A stretch of DNA of 59,349 nucleotides from Nocardioides sp. CFH 31398 (GTDB taxonomy: Bacteria > Actinomycetota > Actinomycetes > Propionibacteriales > Nocardioidaceae): contig NZ_JAKUHT010000018.1 in NCBI RefSeq assembly GCF_022436705.1, positions 1 through 59,349 of the forward strand, read 5' to 3'. The notes under the pieces were generated by a model. The model searched no databases. It saw only the letters and a list, made by a program, of their open reading frames with translations, and was not told the origin of the DNA. The position numbers and the translations under genes are program-made. Positions 17,790-25,068 of this stretch are shown here, in pieces (position 1 is the first letter of the stretch; every line of letters starts with the position of its first letter).

Positions 17790-17807
17790 ATGTTTCGTGC
17801 ACAACAT
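17790..17807. promoter_or_regulatory. Candidate OhrR operator
   Basis: Perfect 5-bp arms ATGTT and AACAT flank an 8-bp core in the 68-bp gap between osmC and the MarR gene. The size and inverted-repeat form fit a MarR/OhrR dimer site, placed 23 bp from the osmC start and 15-20 bp from the regulator's -10 box. Confidence 0.6.
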
Positions 17808-17834
17808 ACCGCACCGGGCCCTACGATGGAACCC

Positions 17835-18323
17835 ATGAGCGACCACCCCGACGGCCCCTGGGACGGCGCCACGGCGTCCTCCGACGCCCTCGACGCGCTC
17901 GTCTGCTTCGACCTGTACGCCGCGTCGCGCCTGGTCACGGCGGCGTACCGGCCGATCCTGGCCGACCTCGGGCTGACCTACCCGCAGTACCTGGTGCTCA
18001 CGGTGCTGTGGACCCGCGGGGAGTGCTCGATCAAGGAGCTCGCGACCACGCTGCGGCTGGACCACGCGACGCTGTCGCCCCTGCTGCGCCGCATGGAGGC
18101 CGCCGGGCTCATCAAGCGCCAGCGCAGCACGACCGACGAGCGGTCCGTGCTCGTGCGGACGACGGAGCGCGGCGCCGCGCTGCACACGGTGCGCGACGAC
18201 GTCTACTGCCGGATCAACGAGGCGATCGGGCTGCCGCCCGAGCAGGTGGAGCAGCTGCAGGGGCTGCTGCGGACCGTGACGTCGAACCTGCTGACCGACG
18301 ACTCGGACGTCAGTCTGGGGTGA
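17835..18323 (+). CDS. ohrR: MarR-family organic peroxide regulator, OhrR-like
   Basis: A 162-residue winged-helix repressor. The N-terminal Cys24 in ALVCFDLYAASR matches the peroxide-sensing cysteine of OhrR. The recognition region is KELATTLRLDHATLSPLLRRME and the wing contains TTDERSVLVR. A -10 box TACGAT at 17822-17827 lies 7 bases before the ATG at 17835, so the mRNA is probably leaderless; an in-frame ATG at 17826 is a poorer choice because it overlaps that box. OhrR releases DNA when Cys24 is oxidised, inducing the divergent osmC. Confidence 0.9.
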   Translation: MSDHPDGPWDGATASSDALDALVCFDLYAASRLVTAAYRPILADLGLTYPQYLVLTVLWTRGECSIKELATTLRLDHATLSPLLRRMEAAGLIKRQRSTTDERSVLVRTTERGAALHTVRDDVYCRINEAIGLPPEQVEQLQGLLRTVTSNLLTDDSDVSLG

Positions 18324-18399
18324 ACCCAGGGTGACTCCGCGAGTCGCACAGTGTGACTCAGGACACTCACAGGTCGTTGGTCAAGTCAAGCCTTGTACG

Positions 18400-18600
18400 A
18401 GCCACCGAGCGGGAGTAGACCTGGGGTCAGAACTCCAGAGCAGCACGTGACCCGGGGTACCCACGCGGCGTCCACCCATCGCACCTGGGAGCACGCCCCC
18501 GCGGCCAGACCCGCGGGGCGGCACAACGAGAGCACGCTTGGTAGCCCCGCCCGGTCACGTGTCAGCAGCGGCCCCCGACCTACGCGGTCCGGGGGCCGCT
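18400..18600 (+). ncRNA. Probable Ms1/MTS2823-type 6S-like small RNA
   Basis: This gene-free stretch folds into a 6S-like rod. CACGTGACC and CGGGG (18444-18457) pair with CCCCG and GGTCACGTG (18545-18561), leaving a CCC bulge. The stem closes a large open bubble whose tip is an 8-bp hairpin, CCCCGCGG/CCGCGGGG, at 18497-18518. A smaller hairpin (18421-18436) precedes it and a very strong terminator ends it at 18600. The position, downstream of the Rv3661 counterpart and before the Rv3662c-like gene, is where I recall M. tuberculosis carrying MTS2823, homologue of Ms1, which binds core RNA polymerase. The 5' end is not fixed: a weak TTGTAC-17-TAGACC promoter would start it near 18428, an earlier one would make it longer. 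Strand is inferred from terminator placement and synteny. Confidence 0.55.
18567..18600 (+). terminator. Strong terminator hairpin of the small RNA
   Basis: AGCGGCCCCCG pairs perfectly over 11 bp with CGGGGGCCGCT, and ACC/GGT extends the stem to a 5-base loop with one bulged C. It is 245 bp past the ohrR stop and not next to any coding gene. Confidence 0.8.
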
Positions 18601-18640
18601 GGCTTGTCCGAGCCACGACCGAGCCTGCGAGGTCCTGAGG

Positions 18641-18990
18641 CGAGGAGGTCGAGCGAGCGACGCGACCGAGGTCCGAGGCGCGAGGCCGGCGACGGAGGAG
18701 CTGGACTCGCGACCCGAGGAGGTCGAGCAAGCGACGCGACCGAGGAACGAGGTCGCGTCGGCGGGTCGAGACCCGGCGAGACGGACTGCGGGCGCGACCC
18801 GGGCCGGTGAGACGGACGACGGCGCGAGCGGGCCGGCGGTCTCGACGCGGTCGCTCGCCAGGGCTCGCTCCCTGCTCGACCACCTCAGATGCGGCGCCCG
18901 CCAGGGCTCGCTCCCTGCTCGACCACCTCAGGAGCGCCGCTCGACCACCTCAGGAGCGCCGCTCGCCCACCTCGGCGACCGGCGGGGTCG
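18641..18990. repeat. Cluster of GGTCGAGCR-type interspersed repeats
   Basis: This 350-bp stretch holds no convincing gene. A 31-bp direct repeat differing at one base occupies 18641-18671 and 18715-18745 (core GAGGAGGTCGAGC). A 33-bp exact direct repeat occupies 18856-18888 and 18899-18931, and a shorter unit (CTCGACCACCTCAGGAGCGC) is repeated to about 18960; the last two carry the reverse complement of the same GGTGGTCGAGC core. Related sequence recurs at 50899-50999 and in part at 50306 and 40840. It looks like an intergenic repeat family of high-GC actinomycetes. Confidence 0.7.
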
Positions 18991-18993
18991 CGG

Positions 18994-19749
18994 TCAGTCG
19001 GACGTCGGGCGCAGGACGAGCGGGCTGGCCTCGACGCCCGCGGCGTAGGCCTCGGCGGCGTACAGCAGCCACGCGTGAACGCCGGCGCGTCCGCCGTCGC
19101 GGTAGCCGCGCAGGTTCGACTCGTACTGGGGTCGCAGCGCGAGGTGGCCGGCCTCGGGCACCGAGAGCGAGGTGGCGTCGACGCGCCGGGAGGCGAGGAC
19201 GAGGCGCTCGGCGGCGCGGGCCACGATCCCGTTGTGGGAGGCGAAGGGCGTCCCGGTGGCGATCTCGGCGTGCACGAGGGCCGCGGTCAGCATCGCGGGC
19301 GCCTGGGTCGGGGTGGACAGCAGCGCGGCGACGCCGCGCAGCCGCTCCGCCGCGGCCGCGCCGCGCGGCCGGCCGAGCTCGTCGGCGTCCACCGCGCCCG
19401 CGCCGGCGAGCGCGTGGATGCGGGCGAACGCCTGCAACGGCGAGCGCTCCAGCACGGGTCCGAGCCCCAGCAGCTCCCCCGAGACCCGCAGCGCCGCGAC
19501 GGCGACGGCGTCCCCCTCGCCGTCCCGCATCGCCTCGACCGGGGACGCGGAGCCCTCGAGCGTGGCGGAGGCGCAGGCGCCGCGGAGCAGCGACTCCGAC
19601 GTCGTCGAGGGCGGCGTACGACGCAGGCCGCGGTCGCGCAGGATCGCGTCCAGGCCGTCGCGGGCGGCGGCGAACGCCGAGGCCACGCCCTCCAGGGCGG
19701 CGAGCGCCGCCAGCGGGGAGTCCTGCGGCGAGGGCGACGGGTCGGGCAC
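18994..19749 (-). CDS. Fic-like family protein (Rv3662c-type)
   Basis: A 251-residue, mostly alpha-helical protein. It resembles the actinobacterial family annotated as Fic-like or oxidoreductase in the Rv3662c position. The helical layout (RGACASATLEGSASPVEAMRDG; HAEIATGTPFASHNGIVARAAE) recalls a Fic domain, but the canonical HPFxxGNGR motif is degenerate (TPFASHNGIVAR, where the leading His is replaced by Thr), so AMPylation activity is doubtful. Function unknown. It is divergent from the sensor kinase gene with about 108 bp between starts. Confidence 0.75.
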   Translation of the reverse strand: MPDPSPSPQDSPLAALAALEGVASAFAAARDGLDAILRDRGLRRTPPSTTSESLLRGACASATLEGSASPVEAMRDGEGDAVAVAALRVSGELLGLGPVLERSPLQAFARIHALAGAGAVDADELGRPRGAAAAERLRGVAALLSTPTQAPAMLTAALVHAEIATGTPFASHNGIVARAAERLVLASRRVDATSLSVPEAGHLALRPQYESNLRGYRDGGRAGVHAWLLYAAEAYAAGVEASPLVLRPTSD

Positions 19750-19845
19750 GGGGCCACGCTAGAGCCACCCCCAGCACTCCCCCACCACACCCTCGGCCCA
19801 CGCTCGGCGCACCCTCGGGCGCGCCCCGGGGAGCCAGGCGCGGAG

Positions 19846-19851
19846 TAGCGT
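19846..19851 (+). promoter_or_regulatory. -10 box, leaderless kinase mRNA
   Basis: TAGCGT lies 6 bases before the GTG start at 19858, and no Shine-Dalgarno is visible. Confidence 0.5.
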
Positions 19852-19857
19852 GCGCGG

Positions 19858-20991
19858 GTGCGCACCCGGATCCGCCACGGCGTCCCCCGTCGCGGCACCG
19901 ACCTGGGCAGCGAGGCCGACCGCGCGACGTTCCGCACGCTGCACACCGCCTCGCTGGCGTCGCCGGCGCTGCGCGAGGGCCTGACCGTCGCGAGCGCGGG
20001 CCGGAGCATCAAGCACCTGCGAGCCCTGCTGGGCGCCCCGGCCGTCGCGCTCACCGACACCTCCGCCGCCCTCGGCTGGGACGGCGAGGGCGAGCACCAC
20101 GCCGGGGTGTGCGGCGCGCTCGCCGAGCCCGTCGTCCGCCACGGCACGACCCGGCGGGGCGAGGCGGCCCTGCTGTCGTGCGACGTGCTGGCCTGCCCCG
20201 TCGACGAGGTCGTCGTCGCGCCGCTGGTCGTCGACGAGCGGGTGGTCGGCACGCTCCAGGCCTTCACCACCCGCACCACCGCGGGCCTCGCCCGCGCCAC
20301 CGACGAGGTCGCGCGCTGGGTCTCCGGCCAGCTCGAGCTGGCCGAGCTCGACGCCAGCCGCCGCCGCCTGATGGAGGCGGAGGTCCGCGCCATGCGTGCG
20401 CAGATCAGCCCCCACTTCATCTACAACTCGCTCGGCGCCATCGCCAGCTTCGTGCGGACCGACCCCGACCGGGCCCGCGAGCTGCTGCTCGAGTTCGCGG
20501 ACTTCACCCGCTACTCCTTCCGCCGCCACGGCGACTTCACCACGCTCGCCGAGGAGCTCCGGTCGGTCGAGCGGTACCTGCTGCTCGAGCAGGCCCGTTT
20601 CGGCGACCGCCTCCAGGTGACCCTCAACGTGGCGCCCGAGGTGCTGGGCGTCGCTGTCCCGTTCCTCTGCGTGCAGCCCCTCGTCGAGAACGCCGTCCGC
20701 CACGGGCTCGAGGCCGCCGAGGGCGTCGGCCACATCCGCATCGTCGCCCACGACCGGGGCACGGAGGCCCTCATCGAGGTCGAGGACGACGGCGTCGGCG
20801 AGGACCCCGAGCGCGTCCGGCGGGCCCTGGCCGGGGACGCGGACCTCGACTCCGTGGGCCTCGGCAACGTCGACGCGCGGCTGCGGACGACGTTCGGCGA
20901 CGACTTCGGCCTCGTCGTCGAGACCGCCCCGGGCGCCGGCACCCGGGTGCTCGTGCGGGTCCCGAAGTTCGCCCCCGGGGTGAGCGCGTGA
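19858..20991 (+). CDS. LytS/YehU-type sensor histidine kinase
   Basis: A 377-residue soluble sensor kinase. The N-terminal 150 residues form a GAF-like sensing domain with cysteines at about 85, 108 and 113. The His_kinase domain has the phospho-acceptor His186 in QISPHFIYNSL, followed by the HATPase domain (LVENAVRHGLE; VEDDGVGED; GLGNVDARL). There is no membrane segment, so the signal is probably cytoplasmic. Its GTGA overlap with the LytTR regulator makes them a clear pair, and the same transcript runs into a symporter, suggesting control of uptake of a small carboxylate. Confidence 0.92.
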   Translation: MRTRIRHGVPRRGTDLGSEADRATFRTLHTASLASPALREGLTVASAGRSIKHLRALLGAPAVALTDTSAALGWDGEGEHHAGVCGALAEPVVRHGTTRRGEAALLSCDVLACPVDEVVVAPLVVDERVVGTLQAFTTRTTAGLARATDEVARWVSGQLELAELDASRRRLMEAEVRAMRAQISPHFIYNSLGAIASFVRTDPDRARELLLEFADFTRYSFRRHGDFTTLAEELRSVERYLLLEQARFGDRLQVTLNVAPEVLGVAVPFLCVQPLVENAVRHGLEAAEGVGHIRIVAHDRGTEALIEVEDDGVGEDPERVRRALAGDADLDSVGLGNVDARLRTTFGDDFGLVVETAPGAGTRVLVRVPKFAPGVSA

Positions 20992-21740
20992 CCGGGTTGC
21001 GGGTCCTGGTCGTGGACGACGAGCAACCGTCCCGCGACGAGCTCGCCTACCTCCTCGGGCGTGACGACCGGGTGTCCGCCGTCGAGACGGTCGGCTCGGC
21101 CGCGGAGGCCCTCCGCCGCCTGCACGCGGACCCGCCCGACTGCCTCGTCCTCGACGTCCAGATGCCGGGGACGACGGGCCTGGACCTCGCCGCGGAGGTG
21201 GCGCGGCTCGCCGACCCGCCGCCCGTGGTGTTCGTGACGGCCCACGACCAGCACGCCGTCGCGGCGTTCGAGCTCAGCGCCGTCGACTACGTGCTCAAGC
21301 CGGTCCGTGCCGAGCGCCTCGCCGAGGCCGTACGACGGGTGGCCCGGCTCGGCGAGGGGGCGCCGGCGGGTCCCGGGGCGGGGGCCCAGACGAGGTCCGT
21401 CCCCGTCGAGCGGGGCGGCGCCACCCGCTTCCTCGAGCTCTCCGAGGTCACCCACGTGGAGGCGCACGGCGACTACGTCCGCCTCCACACCGGCGGAGAC
21501 GCCTACCTGCTGCGCGCCGCGCTGTCGACGCTGGAGGAGGAGTGGGCCGGCGACGGCTTCGTCCGCGTCCACCGGTCGCTGCTGGTGTCGCTGGCGCACG
21601 TCACCGAGCTGCGCTCGACGGGCGGGCGCACGAGCGTCGTCGTCCGCCGCGGCCTCGACGGACCTCAGAGCGAGCTGGCGGTCGCCCGCCGCCACGCCCG
21701 GGAGCTGCGGGAGCTGCTGACCAGGCGGGCCACGCGGTGA
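20988..21740 (+). CDS. LytTR-family response regulator
   Basis: A 250-residue regulator. The receiver domain has the acidic pair in VVDDEQPS, phospho-acceptor Asp56 (LVLDVQMPG) and Lys in YVLKPV. The C-terminal LytTR DNA-binding domain runs from about residue 140 (RFLELSEVTHVEAHGDYVRL; FVRVHRSLLVSLAHV). It starts at GTG 20988, overlapping the kinase stop. It probably activates the downstream DUF485-like/SSS symporter pair or other carboxylate genes. Confidence 0.93.
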   Translation: MTGLRVLVVDDEQPSRDELAYLLGRDDRVSAVETVGSAAEALRRLHADPPDCLVLDVQMPGTTGLDLAAEVARLADPPPVVFVTAHDQHAVAAFELSAVDYVLKPVRAERLAEAVRRVARLGEGAPAGPGAGAQTRSVPVERGGATRFLELSEVTHVEAHGDYVRLHTGGDAYLLRAALSTLEEEWAGDGFVRVHRSLLVSLAHVTELRSTGGRTSVVVRRGLDGPQSELAVARRHARELRELLTRRATR

Positions 21741-21747
21741 GCGGGCG

Positions 21748-22128
21748 ATGAGCGAGTCCAGACCCGCCCGGCCGGCCCGGGTGCGGGTCACCGGCCCGCC
21801 GCGCCACGTCCGCCCCGGCACCCCCCGCCCGCCGCTGGACGACTCCTCGACCCTCGGCGGGGTCTACCTCGGCTCGCTGCTGCGCGAGCAGGGCAGGCTC
21901 GCCCTCCGCGTGCTCGGGCTGCTGCTGGCGCTCGTCGGCTCGCTGCCCCTGGTGTTCCACCTGCTGCCCGGGCTGGCCGACGTCCAGGTCCACGGCCTCG
22001 GCCTGCCGTGGCTGCTGCTGGGCGTGGGCGTCTACCCGCTGCTCGTCGTCCTCGGCTGGCGCTACGTGCGGCGGGCCGAGCGCAACGAGCGCGACTTCGC
22101 CGACCTGCTCGACGAGCGGCGCGGGTGA
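21748..22128 (+). CDS. Small DUF485-like membrane subunit of a symporter
   Basis: A 126-residue protein with a proline-rich basic N-terminus, two membrane helices (LALRVLGLLLALVGSLPLV; LPWLLLGVGVYPLLVVLG) and a charged tail (RRAERNERDFADLL). Layout and position match DUF485 proteins, which are co-encoded with ActP/MctC-type symporters. It sits 7 bp after the response regulator and overlaps the symporter by 4 bases. Similar in role to the DUF485 gene at 36692 but diverged. Confidence 0.75.
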   Translation: MSESRPARPARVRVTGPPRHVRPGTPRPPLDDSSTLGGVYLGSLLREQGRLALRVLGLLLALVGSLPLVFHLLPGLADVQVHGLGLPWLLLGVGVYPLLVVLGWRYVRRAERNERDFADLLDERRG

Positions 22129-23645
22129 GCCTCGACGTCGTGCCCGGCGTCGTCGCCGTCGTCCTCGTGACCGCGGTGACGCTGGCGATCGGCACCTACC
22201 GGCAGCGGTTCTCGCGCACGACGAGCGACTTCTTCGTCGCCTCCCGGACGGTCCGGCCCGGGCTGAACGCCTCGGCGATCGGTGGCGAGTACCTGTCCGG
22301 CGCCTCGTTCCTCGGCATCGCCGGGCTGCTGCTCGTCTTCGGCGCCGACATGCTCTGGTACCCGGTCGGCTTCACCGCCGGCTACCTCGTCCTGCTGGTG
22401 CTCGTCGCGGCGCCCCTGCGCCGCTCGGGCGCCTACACGCTGCCCGACTTCGCCGAGGCCCGCCTCGGCTCGCGCGGCGTGCGCGCGGCGTGCTCGGTGC
22501 TCGTCGTCGCGGTCGGCTGGTTGTACCTGCTGCCCCAGTTCGAGGGGGCGGGGCTGACCCTCGCGGCGGCGGTCGGCGCCCCGCGGTGGGTCGGCGCGGT
22601 CGTCGTCGGCGTCGTGGTGGTCGTGGGCGTGGGGTCCGGCGGCATGCGGGCCATCACCTTCGTGCAGGCGTTCCAGTACTGGCTCAAGCTCACCGCGCTG
22701 CTGGTCCCGCTCGCCGTGCTGATCGTCGTGTGGGTCGGTGAGGGCGCCCCGGGCCCGGTCGCCGCGACCGACACCGCCCAGTGGTCGCTGCCCCTCGCCG
22801 CCGGTGGCGGGGCCGGTCTCTACGCGACGTACTCCCTCATCGTCGCCACCTTCCTCGGCACCATGGGCCTGCCCCACGTGGCCGTCCGCTTCTACACGAA
22901 CCCGGACGGCGGGGCCGCGCGGCGCACGACGCTGGTGGTCCTGGTCCTGCTCGGCGTCTTCTACCTGCTGCCGCCGGCGTACGCCTTCCTCGGCCGCGTG
23001 TACGGCGAGTCGCTGGCCGCCGCGGGACGCAGCGACGTGATGGTGCTCGAGCTGCCCCGGCTGGTGCTGCCGGGCGTCGGCGGCGAGCTGCTCACGGCGC
23101 TGGTCACCGCCGGGGCCTTCGCCGCGTTCCTCTCGACGTCGTCCGGCCTCGCGGTCGCGGTCGCCGGCGTGCTCGGCCAGGACGTCACCGGTCGCCTGCC
23201 CCTCCTCGGGTCCCGCACCCGCCTCGACGGCGTCCCCGCGTTCCGGCTCGGGGCCGTCATCGCCGTGACCGTGCCGCTGGGGGTCAGCCTGCTGGTGCCG
23301 GACCTGGGCGTCGCCCGCTCCGTCGGCCTCGCCTTCGCCATGGCCGCCTCCACCTTCTGCCCGCTGCTCGTGCTCGGGATCTGGTGGCGCGGCCTGACCG
23401 CCCCCGGCGCGGTCGCCGGGCTCGTCGCCGGCGGCCTCGGCTGCGGTGGCGCGATCGTGACGACGTTCTCCCCCGCCCGGCTCTCCGGGTGGGCCGGGGT
23501 CCTGCTCGAGCAGCCGGCCGCCTGGAGCGTCCCGCTGGCCGTCGTCGTCATGGTCGGCGTCTCCCTCGCCACCCGCGACCGCGTCCCCCCTCACGCCGGG
23601 CGCTTCCTCGCCCGCCTCCACACCCCGGAGTCCGTCCGGACCTGA
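22125..23645 (+). CDS. Sodium:solute symporter, ActP/MctC-like
   Basis: A 506-residue SSS-family transporter with about 13 membrane helices. The start (TSDFFVASRTVRPGLNASAIGGEYLSGASF, given here only as its region 30-60) contains the GGEYLSGASFLG motif that is GGDYMSAASFLG in ActP. The motif TMGLPHVAVRFYT is also ActP-like. I infer a monocarboxylate (acetate, propionate or pyruvate) as substrate. It belongs to the LytS-LytTR-DUF485 operon and is a diverged paralogue of the actP gene at 37051. Confidence 0.88.
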   Translation: MSLDVVPGVVAVVLVTAVTLAIGTYRQRFSRTTSDFFVASRTVRPGLNASAIGGEYLSGASFLGIAGLLLVFGADMLWYPVGFTAGYLVLLVLVAAPLRRSGAYTLPDFAEARLGSRGVRAACSVLVVAVGWLYLLPQFEGAGLTLAAAVGAPRWVGAVVVGVVVVVGVGSGGMRAITFVQAFQYWLKLTALLVPLAVLIVVWVGEGAPGPVAATDTAQWSLPLAAGGGAGLYATYSLIVATFLGTMGLPHVAVRFYTNPDGGAARRTTLVVLVLLGVFYLLPPAYAFLGRVYGESLAAAGRSDVMVLELPRLVLPGVGGELLTALVTAGAFAAFLSTSSGLAVAVAGVLGQDVTGRLPLLGSRTRLDGVPAFRLGAVIAVTVPLGVSLLVPDLGVARSVGLAFAMAASTFCPLLVLGIWWRGLTAPGAVAGLVAGGLGCGGAIVTTFSPARLSGWAGVLLEQPAAWSVPLAVVVMVGVSLATRDRVPPHAGRFLARLHTPESVRT

Positions 23646-23689
23646 GCGTGGGGTCGGGTCGCGGGCTCCCGGGGGTGCCCGTGGCAGGG

Positions 23690-23704
23690 TGATAACGATT
23701 CTCA
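23690..23704. promoter_or_regulatory. Fur/Zur-type operator
   Basis: TGATAACGATTCTCA is a 7-1-7 imperfect inverted repeat (5 of 7 positions paired) that matches the TGAAAATGATTTTCA type of Zur/Fur boxes. It is the only AT-rich element in the gap before the MFS exporter, about 85 bp upstream of that gene's -10 box. Metal-responsive control of the exporter is inference. Confidence 0.5.
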
Positions 23705-23789
23705 TGACAGTCTGCAGCCGTGACCACGACCGCGCGGCGGGCGCCACCGCGCAGCCACGGCACGCGTTCCATCCGGGCACACCATGAGG

Positions 23790-23795
23790 TAGGTT
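23790..23795 (+). promoter_or_regulatory. -10 box, leaderless MFS mRNA
   Basis: TAGGTT lies 6 bases before the ATG at 23802, giving a leaderless transcript. Confidence 0.5.
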
Positions 23796-23801
23796 GCTAG
23801 C

Positions 23802-25031
23802 ATGCTCGCACGGGACCCGGCCTTCCTCCGCTTCGCCCTCGCGAGGCTGCTCGGCTGGGCCGGCGCGGGCATGACCCTGGTGGTGCTGCCGCTGCTGGTC
23901 CTCGACCTCGGCGGCGGCCCCGCCCTCGCGGCCGTCCTGGTCGCCGCGCCCGCCGGCGCCTACCTCCTGCTCGGCCTGCCCGCCGGCGCCGTCGCGGACC
24001 GGCTCCCCCGCGGGGCGACGCTCGTGGCGTGCGCGGTCGGCGCGGCGCTCGCCCTCGGCTCCGTGCCGCTCGCCGCGGCGCGCGACGCCCTCGGGGTCGG
24101 CCACGTCGCCGCGGCGGCCGTCGTCGTGGCGGCGCTGAACGTCTTCGCCGACTCCGCGACGTTCGGCGCCCTGCCCGCCCTGGTCGGCCGCGAGCGGCTC
24201 GCGGCCGCGCAGGGTCTCCTCACGACCGCCGGGACACTGACGGGCATCCTCGCCCCGGCCGTCGCGGGGGTGCTGATCGGCCCGCTGGCCCTCGCCGGCG
24301 TGCTGTGGTGCGAGGCCGCCGCCCTGGTCGTGTCCGCGGTCCTCTACGCCGGGCTGCGCGTCGGCGGCGGGGGCGCGGCCACGAGCACCGGGTGGCGCGA
24401 GACCGTGGCCGAGGGCCTGCGGTTCGTGCTCACCCACGAGCTGGTGCGACCGCTCACGCTGCTCGGCGTCGGCCTGTCCCTCGCCGGCGGCGCCGTCCTC
24501 GGCCTCTACGCCGTGCTCGCCGTGACCGAGCTCGGCCTCACCGCGGACGACGGCCGCATCGGTCTGCTCGCCACCGGCAGCGCCGTGGGCTCCGCGGTCG
24601 CCGGACTGCTGGTGTCCCGGGTCCAGGCCCGGTTCGGGCCGGGGACGGTCGCCACGGTGGGGTACGGCGCCGGCTGGCTGCTGCTGCTCGCCCTCGCCGC
24701 CTCCCCGGGCCTGGCGACCGCGGTGGCGGCCCTCACGGCGTACTCGTGCGTGGTCACCCTCGTGATCGTCAACGGCATCGTCGCCCGCGCGCAGGTGACC
24801 CCGGACGACCTCCAGGGACGGGTCAACACCACGGCCCGCATGATCGCCTAGGGTGCGCTGCCGCTGGGGGCGGCGCTGGCCGCGGCGCTCGTCGGTCCCC
24901 TGGGTGCCCGCGGCGCGATCGCCGTCGTCGGCACCGGCCTGCTGGCCTCGCTGCTCCTCGCCCTGCGGTGGCGGATCTGGCGCCTCCCGGTGCGACCACC
25001 GGCGGCTTGTGCGAAAACCCCCGCGTCGTGA
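23802..25031 (+). pseudogene. MFS exporter (EntS/DHA3-like) interrupted by a TAG codon
   Basis: The frame encodes a 12-helix MFS protein of the enterobactin-exporter-like group (GLPAGAVADRLPRG; LLTTAGTLTGILAPAVAGV). At codon 350 (24849-24851) it reads TAG after ARMIA and then continues without a frame change as GALPLGAALAAALVG for another 59 codons to a TGA at 25029. Homologues have tryptophan here (MIAW-G-PLG), so a single TGG-to-TAG change explains the break. The protein made would lack its last one to two helices. It is either a real nonsense mutation, a strain pseudogene, or a base-calling error. A Fur/Zur-like box lies upstream. Confidence 0.85.
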
Positions 25032-25068
25032 AACAACGCCGACACGCTTCCGTGCCAGGGTGCTGCTC

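Noticed and set aside
18352..18371. TGTGA-N10-TCACA inverted repeat after ohrR as a CRP site
   Set aside because: The spacing is 10, not the 6 that CRP requires, and no promoter is evident beside it.
23720..23800. 26-codon upstream frame ending just before the MFS start, as a leader peptide
   Set aside because: It has no ribosome binding site, its composition is that of random GC-rich DNA, and the likely promoter lies inside it.
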